Positions 1-5,315 of a DNA stretch of 5,764 nt are shown piece after piece; positions within the stretch are counted from its first letter, which is position 1, and each line of letters opens with the position of its first letter. Where the stretch lies: assembly GCA_024654165.1 (NCBI GenBank), contig JANLIP010000077.1, positions 1-5,764 on the forward strand. The letters run 5' to 3'. Source of the stretch: Candidatus Kaiserbacteria bacterium (lineage in GTDB: Bacteria > Patescibacteriota > Minisyncoccia > Phycocordibacterales > UBA2100). A program made the position numbers and the translations under genes. The notes beneath the pieces are model-generated. The model was not told the origin of the DNA and ran no database searches. It was given only the letters and a program-made list of their open reading frames with translations.

Positions 1-1209
1 CGCGCTTGGCGACAACAGTAATTCTACAGCGCCGGCGCTCACATCTACGCGCCACCACGAATCGGATGTGCGTATCGCTCCCTTGTACCAATCATTGAGG
101 AAAGTGTTGGATGTAAGGAACTGCGGAACGGCGCAATATGCTATCAGAGGCTTCACAACAGCGCTCGGCTTTTTAGAAGAAGTTTTTGGCGTGGTGGTAG
201 ATTGCGCAATAGCCGGCATTTCCGTGCTCCATACGCATTTCTCCGCTGTGGTTTTTATTGGCAAAGAAATTACAGACGCATCTTCGCGCGTGCGCACAAA
301 AAGGCTTAAGGACCCATTCTCTGAAGTTCCATAAATCACAGCGGTGGAAGACGTGTTCGGCAAGAAGGTAAGCCCGGGCAAACCTCCTATCTGAAGAACA
401 AGAGAACCGTCCTTTCTAAGCTCGTACGCGAATCCCGGAACGTTGTCGGCCGGATGGAGTACGAAGAAAGTACGGCCGTCTGCGAGAGAAATCGGCCTCC
501 ATCCTGAAAGCGGAGAAGAAAAGACAACTTTTCTTTTTGCCCCGTCTGCCGATGAGAGGACACCCTCGGACCCTCCTACAATATTTTGCGTTAAGTACAA
601 AAACCCATTGCTTAACGGAGCGGATACTATTGCGCTTATATTTTGCTCCAAAGATTTGCCCGTAAAAGCGTATGTGCCGTCCGCCGAAGTAGAACTAGAC
701 ATGCTTCCGGCAAAGCTCGCGATGCCGCCGTTATCATCAATGGAGCGAAGAACTACGGTGCCTTGGCCAAAGACTGCTTCCTGTGTTTTTGGAAAGAGCT
801 TATTGGTCAAACGGCCCAAAGTACCTGTTTGCGGATCGGCCGTTAGGATATACCCCGTAGAATTTTCGGCGAAATAAAGTTTTGTAGATGACCCGGTAGC
901 TACGAACGACATTCCGGCGGCAGGAGTCTTGGTAATTTGCCACAATTGTGGAGGAGCGGAATCGCCCTGCGAGGACGGTGTGCTTGTACCTGTCACTAAA
1001 GATGTTATTCCGGAGACGATGTTGTCGTAAGTATTGCTTACGGCGTCTGTGAAAGACGAATCGCTTGTGCCAAGACCGCGTGCGGCATCTGTTGCACTGA
1101 TGGTTTGCGTCTTCTGGTGCAAGAAGAAGTACCACCCCGCGAGCCCCGCGAGCATAAATGCTGCGAGAAGCACGAATGAATACCCCAAAATGTTTTTATT
1201 GATTTTCAT
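1..1209 (-). CDS. Membrane-anchored extracellular beta-rich protein (C-terminus missing)
   Basis: The frame is open from the ATG at 1209 to the window edge, giving 403 codons with no stop. The N-terminus is basic (MKINKN), followed by one hydrophobic segment at about 8-30 with no clear cleavage site, so a signal anchor is likely. Residues 31-88 are a Ser/Thr/Gly/Asp-rich linker. From WQITKTPAAG (90-99) the chain becomes strand-rich with turn motifs such as FAENSTGYILTADPQTG (113-129), DGTYAFTG, SADGAKRKVVFSSPLSGW and ENGSLSLFVRT. These are reminiscent of beta-propeller blades; that is a guess from pattern. Two cysteines, C325 and C359, flank a Thr/Ser/Lys-rich insert (335-350) and could form a disulfide outside the cell. 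They are followed by DWYKGAIRTSDSWWRVDV (373-390). The GIY-YIG cassette now lies immediately upstream and AGG sits too close to the ATG for a good ribosome site, so reinitiation is likely. Function unknown; context suggests a surface component linked to the type IV secretion genes. Confidence 0.85.
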   Translation of the reverse strand, partial: MKINKNILGYSFVLLAAFMLAGLAGWYFFLHQKTQTISATDAARGLGTSDSSFTDAVSNTYDNIVSGITSLVTGTSTPSSQGDSAPPQLWQITKTPAAGMSFVATGSSTKLYFAENSTGYILTADPQTGTLGRLTNKLFPKTQEAVFGQGTVVLRSIDDNGGIASFAGSMSSSTSADGTYAFTGKSLEQNISAIVSAPLSNGFLYLTQNIVGGSEGVLSSADGAKRKVVFSSPLSGWRPISLADGRTFFVLHPADNVPGFAYELRKDGSLVLQIGGLPGLTFLPNTSSTAVIYGTSENGSLSLFVRTREDASVISLPIKTTAEKCVWSTEMPAIAQSTTTPKTSSKKPSAVVKPLIAYCAVPQFLTSNTFLNDWYKGAIRTSDSWWRVDVSAGAVELLLSPSA

Positions 1210-1210
1210 A
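1207..1210. repeat. Candidate target-site duplication CATA (left copy)
   Basis: CATA sits directly outside the left terminal repeat and is repeated directly outside the right one (1510-1513). It includes the start codon of the downstream gene on the minus strand. Four bases is short, but both copies abut the repeat ends exactly and removing one gives a sensible gene junction. Confidence 0.6.
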
Positions 1211-1230
1211 CCTGTCACACGAAATGACCT
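1211..1230. repeat. Left terminal inverted repeat of the GIY-YIG cassette
   Basis: A 20-base arm starting CCTGTCACACG and ending AAATGACCT, matching the reverse complement of the right arm with one single-base indel. Read on the minus strand it encodes GHFV and the stop of the nuclease. It also holds a short internal palindrome, GTCA (1214-1217) pairing with TGAC (1225-1228), which the extra base destroys in the right arm. Its outer end is one base from the start codon of the downstream gene. Confidence 0.88.
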
Positions 1231-1484
1231 GATCGCAGGCAGTTGGTCAATCTTCTCTTGAGTGCCGTTCGAGCACCCGCGGAATGCTTGATTCTGCTCT
1301 CACGCAATTTTGCATCTGCCTGCGATGTATACGCCTCATAGTAGAGCAGGTCTAACGGAGTGCGGCCTTTTGTTGACCTGTTCATTTTCTTGTTATGTTC
1401 GGAGAGACGCCTCCTCAAATCACTCGTATAACCAGTATACAGGTTGTTGTCTATGCGGCTTTTTAAGATGTATACGTAGAACAT
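1215..1484 (-). CDS. Small single-domain GIY-YIG nuclease
   Basis: An 89-residue protein of the short GIY-YIG endonuclease group (YhbQ/COG2827-like), often misannotated as excinuclease ABC subunit C. The fold motifs are all present: YVYIL at 3-7 (the GIY position), LYTGYT at 15-20 (the YIG position, with Y16 and G18), RRRLSEHN at 24-31 (R25 or a neighbouring Arg, and H30), and LRESRIKH at 60-67 with the probable metal-binding E62. It is about the usual length for a single-domain member and carries no separate DNA-binding domain. The basic C-terminus (RTALKRRL) may contact DNA. Nuclease activity is expected from the family but not shown here. The last residues (GHFV) and the TGA stop are encoded by the left terminal repeat of the cassette. 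No Shine-Dalgarno is seen before the ATG at 1484. The stop is five bases before the next gene's ATG, which would allow termination-reinitiation. Confidence 0.9.
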   Translation of the reverse strand: MFYVYILKSRIDNNLYTGYTSDLRRRLSEHNKKMNRSTKGRTPLDLLYYEAYTSQADAKLRESRIKHSAGARTALKRRLTNCLRSGHFV

Positions 1485-1488
1485 AACG

Positions 1489-1509
1489 AGGTCATTTCGT
1501 GTGTACAGG
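1489..1509. repeat. Right terminal inverted repeat of the GIY-YIG cassette
   Basis: Read on the minus strand, this 21-base arm matches the left arm (1211-1230) at every position except one extra A after CCTGT. The shared core is CACACGAAATGACCT. It ends four bases before the GIY-YIG start codon, so it forms that gene's leader, and its outer end is six bases from the stop codon of the upstream gene. Confidence 0.88.
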
Positions 1510-1513
1510 CATA
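1510..1513. repeat. Candidate target-site duplication CATA (right copy)
   Basis: Second copy of CATA, directly outside the right terminal repeat and two bases-plus from the upstream gene's TAA (1515-1517). On the minus strand it contains an ATG that would have been the native start of the beta-rich gene, with AGGAA correctly spaced upstream. Confidence 0.6.
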
Positions 1514-1514
1514 A

Positions 1515-2585
1515 TTATTGTTCCTGCATACCAAACGGATCGATTCCGCTAAAACCATTCTCATCGGTGCTGAAGATGACGCCCCATGAGCCGCGGGCGC
1601 TCATTGCTAGATTTGCCGCATGCGCGATTGAAAGTGCGATTTGCGCAAGCCCGCTGGATTTAGAGGCATTCACAGTAAGCTCGCTCCGCTTTAATTCATC
1701 CGAAGGAATTTCATTCCTGTTCACGCTCCAAGAATACAATAGGCGTGCATCGTCGGGGCTATCCGCTTCTGCGAAATATGGTATTGCAGCAAAAGTCGCC
1801 TCGATATCCGATATGGGCGTCGTATTTCCGAGAGCCTGATTGTACATAATCCCGAAAAGCGGATGGTCTTCGTATAAAAATAACTGCGGTTCAGTAGACG
1901 CAATCTGCGCGCTAGCCGATCCGTATTGAGTTCCGTTTGACACCGTTACCTCTATTATGTCTGTGCCAAAGAGCGCCGGCGATGGAAAGAGCGCCGTGGA
2001 CCGCGCCTTTCCAGAGGCGGACTGCACGACGGCGCCGTTTAGTTTCCATGTATAAACGACAGCGCTTTCAGGGGGCTGTGCAGAACCTGCCGGTTTGAAT
2101 CTGGCTATTGCATGCATGCGAATCGATGTGCCCGGGGAAGCAAGAGCTCTTCCGCGGTAGAAAGGCGGTACGTAGGAATCGGATTCCCATAAAAGATCAA
2201 CCTCTGCGGGCGAAATAGTCGTATTGCCGGAAATGATTGTTCCATCGGGCGTTTGCGCCGTTACAGAAACACCGGTCTTTGAGCCAAGAGGCCCGACCAA
2301 AATATCTGCATCCTTTACACCCACGCCCTTAACCAAAACTTTATTATTCACGTACCAAACAATGTCGCTTTGCGAGAGGTCTGAAAGCGCGCTCTCAATA
2401 GAGATGTGCGCGCGTTCGTTGGGCCCTGGATGTTCCGGATTTACAGAAAGAAAAATCCTAGCCCCGGCTCCGAAGTTGCCAAATTGCGCGTATGCTGTGT
2501 CTTCAGCAAGAAAAAAACCGCAAAGCAAAAGAATAGATGCCGTTACGACAGCTACTCCACTTTGTCTTGTCGTCATGGTGTTCAT
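1515..2585 (-). CDS. Sec-exported beta-rich protein of unknown function
   Basis: Family not recognised beyond being a common type of exported protein beside VirB4 in CPR genomes (from memory). It has 356 residues. An N-terminal signal peptide shows a polar start with R7, a hydrophobic core at about 11-27 (VAVVTASILLLCGFFLA), and a likely signal peptidase I cleavage after AYA at 31-33. The mature part looks like two or three Ig-like or PKD-like beta domains. The first is about 42-130 (IFLSVNPEHPGPNERAHISI, then DIVWYVNNKVL). The second is about 150-232 (VVYTWKLNGAVV, then DIIEVTVSNG). The third is about 233-338 (LLYSWSVNRNEI). The recurring aromatic-Trp-x-x-N pattern (VWYVNN, YTWKLNG, YSWSVNR) suggests repeats of one fold. 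No membrane anchor follows the signal peptide. ATG at 2585 is chosen; a second ATG three codons later is possible. It starts 33 bases after VirB4 with only a weak GAG upstream. Position suggests an extracellular part of the secretion apparatus or an adhesin; this is inference. Confidence 0.82.
   Translation of the reverse strand: MNTMTTRQSGVAVVTASILLLCGFFLAEDTAYAQFGNFGAGARIFLSVNPEHPGPNERAHISIESALSDLSQSDIVWYVNNKVLVKGVGVKDADILVGPLGSKTGVSVTAQTPDGTIISGNTTISPAEVDLLWESDSYVPPFYRGRALASPGTSIRMHAIARFKPAGSAQPPESAVVYTWKLNGAVVQSASGKARSTALFPSPALFGTDIIEVTVSNGTQYGSASAQIASTEPQLFLYEDHPLFGIMYNQALGNTTPISDIEATFAAIPYFAEADSPDDARLLYSWSVNRNEIPSDELKRSELTVNASKSSGLAQIALSIAHAANLAMSARGSWGVIFSTDENGFSGIDPFGMQEQ
1520..1525 (-). 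promoter_or_regulatory. Shine-Dalgarno (AGGAAC) displaced from its gene by the GIY-YIG cassette
   Basis: Read on the minus strand, the last codons of the upstream gene contain AGGAAC, followed by AATAATT and then ATG at 1512-1510. Today that ATG opens no long frame, because the GIY-YIG cassette follows directly. If the cassette and one CATA copy are removed, this ATG becomes the start codon of the beta-rich gene that now begins at 1209. The AGGA core would then sit nine bases from it, a normal spacing. This is therefore probably the original ribosome binding site of that gene. It is inferred from the reconstructed junction. Confidence 0.6.
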
Positions 2586-2618
2586 TATATCTCGGCTTCC
2601 ACGCCGCGTTCCGCGAAT

Positions 2619-4562
2619 TTACTGCCGTGCGGGCGTCTCTGGTTGAGAGCTGGTTGCCGGCGCATTTAGATTTTGCTCGGCAACGCCCTGTGAGGGAGAC
2701 GGATTCACGGAAACATCTTGCGGGGGCCGTTCTTCTTTCCTCGGCCCTTCATTTATATTAGCCAAGTCCTGTTTTGCTTTGCGGATCGCAAGGATTTGAG
2801 AAGGGTCAGAGGTAATAATCTGGTCTTCAGTATATGAGGCGATGATTTTGATTGCGACATGCTTCAATCCGGCGAAGAAAATTCCCTCCCCCACATCGGA
2901 TTCCAGAAGAAGGTATTTTTCCTCATCCGACAACTTGAATGTCTGTTGCACCAAGTCCACCGATGTCGGCGATTGGCGCAGAAGAAGCTGTATTGAAGAG
3001 TTTGTAATCATCGGGATTCCGTACGGCGAGTTTAAGAAGTCGGAAACGTCCTGCGTTATCGTGGAAATTCCGAGGAAATATTTGCGCCCGCGTTTTGCGA
3101 TGGAGAAAAGGAAGGAGGCGGTGTCTGCAGAACGCATCATCCACCATGCCTCATCAATAACAAGAAGGCGCTTACGGAGCTCTTTGCGCACGGTGTTCCA
3201 AATGTGGTGGGTAATTATGTACATGGCGACCGGCTTCAGGTCGTCCTCCATGTCGCGCACGGAAAATACGACCAGCTTTTTGTTCATATCCACATTCGTG
3301 GGTCGGTTCATGAATCCAGACCACGTGCCCTTAGTGTATTTAGAGAGGCGCTGAACTAGAGAATCGCTTCCCTCCATTCCAGAAAGTACGAGCTCAAAGT
3401 CGGACAGAAGCGGAGGTTCTATCTGGGCAAAATTGGCCTCTGCCGTGATGTCTTTGAGCGCATAGGTCTCCGTAATCGCTTTATCAATTACGGCGTCTTC
3501 CTCGGGAGTAAGGCCTCCGAGCATTATCCGGAACAATCCCACAAGAGCGATGATGTTGCTTCGGAGCACATCGGCTGGATTCTCGTCTTCTCTGGGGATT
3601 GGCAGGTCAAAAGGATTTATGTGGTGTTCGGAAGAAAGAGAGATGTTGAAATGCCTTCCGCCCACGGTTTCGGCGAGATATTCATACTCGCGCTCGGGGT
3701 CTATCACTATTACTTCCACGTCAAACATGAGCGAGCGCAGGATTTCCAGCTTAGTCGTGTAGCTTTTTCCTGCGCCAGATTTGGCGAAGGTAACGCTGTT
3801 GTAATTTTCCAGAGAGAACCTGTCAAAAAGCACTAGCGAGGAATTGTGCCTGTTGATCCCGTAGAGAATTCCGCGGTCGGAAGTCAGGTCAAAAGATATA
3901 AAAGGAAATATTGACGAGAGCGGGGCGGAATTTAATTTGGTGTGCACGTTCAATTCATCGTTCGCGAACGGCAAGACGCTTCTGAAACCTTGTTCTTGCT
4001 GAAAGAGGGCCGGCCTTATGTACACGAGGCGCGATTCAAGAATTGAGCGCACCTCCGATTCAGTCTTATCAATTTCTTCGCGCGAGTTTCCGTAAATCGT
4101 GAGATAAAGCCCCACTTCAAATAGGCGCTCCTGCGCCTGCTGAAGCGAATCGCGCAGATGCTCAAGGTCCACATACGCGGTGTCTAGCATCGGATCGCGC
4201 ACCATTCCCTTTTGCTCCCGCGATGATATCTGGCTCTGCACCTCGGCGACCTTTCTCTGGAACTTGCGCAGCATTTCATTCGTATCCGTCGGGTGTATGA
4301 ATATTGAGATGTCCAAAACCTTGTCTATATTTATGATTGGCGCAAACCATCCCGTGGTAAGGAATCGCGGGTAAGAAATGACAAAAAATGTGCGGGCGAT
4401 TTTCTCGCCTAAATCCAATTCGCGCGAGCTTACCTTTAGCGCATGCGGTGCGATTACATCCTGAAGATCCAGCATCCCGGCCTCGTAAATTTCTTCAGGC
4501 AAAATCGGCAAAATCGCCGCTTTTCCGGCTTCTTTCTTTTTGAATATATCTAATAAACTCAT
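2619..4562 (-). CDS. virB4: VirB4-family type IV secretion ATPase
   Basis: Cytoplasmic ATPase thought to power assembly of, and substrate passage through, a type IV secretion channel. It has 647 residues. Residues 55-185 form a VirB4 N-terminal-type domain with a helical middle (about 95-150). The RecA-like domain spans about 225-580. Walker A is AKSGAGKS at 260-267 with catalytic K266, fitting the [AG]xxxxGK[ST] pattern. A VIDPEREY strand lies at 286-293. Walker B is RLLVIDEAWWMM at 465-476 with D470 and E471. Then come STITQD (500-505, the conserved Gln) and LLLRQS (526-531, a likely arginine-finger region). Residues 600-647 are a Pro/Ser/Gln/Asn-rich, probably disordered tail, which is unusual. 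The TraC-like module lies upstream and exported proteins downstream. The start MSLLDIFKKK is plausible, and the next Met is residue 30. The upstream region is filled by the heptanucleotide repeat and has no good Shine-Dalgarno. Frame and motifs are intact. Confidence 0.93.
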   Translation of the reverse strand: MSLLDIFKKKEAGKAAILPILPEEIYEAGMLDLQDVIAPHALKVSSRELDLGEKIARTFFVISYPRFLTTGWFAPIINIDKVLDISIFIHPTDTNEMLRKFQRKVAEVQSQISSREQKGMVRDPMLDTAYVDLEHLRDSLQQAQERLFEVGLYLTIYGNSREEIDKTESEVRSILESRLVYIRPALFQQEQGFRSVLPFANDELNVHTKLNSAPLSSIFPFISFDLTSDRGILYGINRHNSSLVLFDRFSLENYNSVTFAKSGAGKSYTTKLEILRSLMFDVEVIVIDPEREYEYLAETVGGRHFNISLSSEHHINPFDLPIPREDENPADVLRSNIIALVGLFRIMLGGLTPEEDAVIDKAITETYALKDITAEANFAQIEPPLLSDFELVLSGMEGSDSLVQRLSKYTKGTWSGFMNRPTNVDMNKKLVVFSVRDMEDDLKPVAMYIITHHIWNTVRKELRKRLLVIDEAWWMMRSADTASFLFSIAKRGRKYFLGISTITQDVSDFLNSPYGIPMITNSSIQLLLRQSPTSVDLVQQTFKLSDEEKYLLLESDVGEGIFFAGLKHVAIKIIASYTEDQIITSDPSQILAIRKAKQDLANINEGPRKEERPPQDVSVNPSPSQGVAEQNLNAPATSSQPETPARQ

Positions 4563-4564
4563 AG

Positions 4565-4652
4565 CTTCTAGGGACTAGCTTCTAGCTTCTAGGTTTAAAA
4601 TGTGGTGCATGGTATTTGGATGTTCTAGCAGCTAGAAGCTAGCCTCTAGAAC
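4565..4652. repeat. Inverted repeat of four heptanucleotide units per arm
   Basis: The left arm (4565-4592) reads on the plus strand as four 7-base units: CTTCTAG, GGACTAG, CTTCTAG, CTTCTAG. The right arm (4625-4652), read on the minus strand, is GTTCTAG, AGGCTAG, CTTCTAG, CTGCTAG. The two arms match at 24 of 28 positions and are separated by a 32-base AT-rich loop (4593-4624), so transcripts could fold into a long hairpin. Every unit contains the self-complementary CTAG. The right arm overlaps the end of the TraC-like gene and provides its stop codon; the left arm ends three bases before the VirB4 start codon. No run of U follows, so a rho-independent terminator is unlikely. It may be a dispersed repeat, an RNA processing or stability element, or a slipped-strand array. 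Confidence 0.85.
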
Positions 4653-5310
4653 CTGCGTTTAATGGCATAGGCTTCCCTTCTTCCCCCGGATTAAATAATT
4701 TGTACATCAGCTCTATCGCTTCCTCGGTTCCGAGCTGTACAGTGCGGACTCCAGTGCGCACAAGTCCTTGTTGGACGATTCCCACGCGCTGTTCCAGCTG
4801 GGACACTTGTTCGCTAAAATTTCTATTCTCCTCTTCTCCGGAACGCTTCTCCTTTTTGCTCCAAGGAAACGCAGGGAGGCCCCCTTTCTTACCGACTGTG
4901 ATAGCGGGAGCGTATGGCACGATTACAAAGAAGTTTTTTGTCATGATATTTGCCGATTCGGTGAAACTGCGCACGAACTCAATATATTCGCGTATTTGTA
5001 TGCGCATCAGGTCATCCAGCTGTTCTTTATATGCAGTTTCCAGGGTGGCAACGTACGGCCGTATATCAAGCATTCGCGATTCTACGAAGATTTGCACTGA
5101 AAAATCCAGAGAATTTAGAAAATTTTGGAACTGCATGATGAAAGCCGTTTGCTCGTCCTCCGATTTAAGCGCGAAGTTAAGAGATGAAGCCAGAAGAATA
5201 GAGCGCAGACCGCCATCTTTTAGAACCACTATTCCATCGCGTACTTCTTTCACAGGCACGAAGTCCTGGGTAGATTTACTGCTCGGAGCGTTGTTTTTAA
5301 GTGCTGGCAT
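4639..5310 (-). CDS. TraC-like domain protein, stand-alone VirB4 N-terminal-type module
   Basis: A 223-residue soluble protein resembling the N-terminal TraC-like domain usually fused to conjugative VirB4/TraC ATPases. It has no Walker motif, so it is not itself an ATPase. Residues 16-48 form the beta-rich opening (VPVKEVRDGIVVLKDGG), residues 50-75 a helix-strand unit, and residues 85-135 a long helical segment ending in the strand NFFVIVPYAP. Residues 137-160 form a Gly/Lys-rich loop. Residues 165-182 (SEQVSQLEQRVGIVQQ) look like a short coiled coil, followed by TEEAIELMYKLFNP. It sits between the PrgI-family gene (5-base gap) and the VirB4 ATPase (76-base gap), which supports a role as a VirB4 accessory at the inner membrane. 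The ATG at 5310 is the only reasonable start, although no Shine-Dalgarno is visible. The last four codons (GSRG) and the TAG stop fall at or inside a 7-base-unit repeat, so the native C-terminus may have been replaced or extended. Exact function is inferred. Confidence 0.8.
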   Translation of the reverse strand: MPALKNNAPSSKSTQDFVPVKEVRDGIVVLKDGGLRSILLASSLNFALKSEDEQTAFIMQFQNFLNSLDFSVQIFVESRMLDIRPYVATLETAYKEQLDDLMRIQIREYIEFVRSFTESANIMTKNFFVIVPYAPAITVGKKGGLPAFPWSKKEKRSGEEENRNFSEQVSQLEQRVGIVQQGLVRTGVRTVQLGTEEAIELMYKLFNPGEEGKPMPLNAGSRG

Positions 5311-5315
5311 ACTAA

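Larger units (their letters stand above)
1211..1509 (-). mobile_element. 299-base GIY-YIG cassette with terminal inverted repeats
   Basis: A compact unit bounded by terminal inverted repeats at 1211-1230 and 1489-1509, with outer ends CCTGT and ACAGG. The 4-base direct repeat CATA abuts both outer ends. Almost the whole interior is one GIY-YIG nuclease ORF on the minus strand. There is no transposase, intron core or room for one. The cassette separates two operon genes that would otherwise be two bases apart. The terminal repeats and flanking duplication resemble a transposable element, while the only protein is a homing-type nuclease fold. I know of no named insertion-sequence family with this structure, but I could not search. 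Alternatives are a nuclease gene carried by a REP-like repeat, or a non-autonomous element moved by enzymes elsewhere. Confidence 0.72.

Noticed and set aside
68..877. Plus-strand open frames in the first kilobase (68-334 and 443-877)
   Set aside because: They lie opposite one continuous 403-codon minus-strand frame with a coherent signal anchor and beta-rich body; the plus frames give no recognisable protein.
800..1135. A 111-codon minus-strand frame within the beta-rich gene
   Set aside because: It is a frame-shifted shadow of the longer gene, and its Arg/His-rich translation looks like out-of-frame sequence.
1211..1509. Group I intron carrying the GIY-YIG gene
   Set aside because: The unit lies between genes, not inside one, and the ORF leaves no space for an intron core; inverted ends and a flanking duplication fit an insertion better.
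2516..2530. Lipobox at C22 of the exported protein
   Set aside because: The residue before the cysteine is leucine, which a lipobox does not allow, and a good signal peptidase I site (AYA) follows further on.
4577..4612. Tiny minus-strand ORF starting at the ATG in the heptad-repeat loop
   Set aside because: It would be only about a dozen codons, made largely of the repeat itself, with no ribosome binding site.
4565..4652. Rho-independent terminator between the TraC-like and VirB4 genes
   Set aside because: The hairpin arms are long but no T-run follows on the minus strand, the loop is 32 bases, and the genes belong together functionally.
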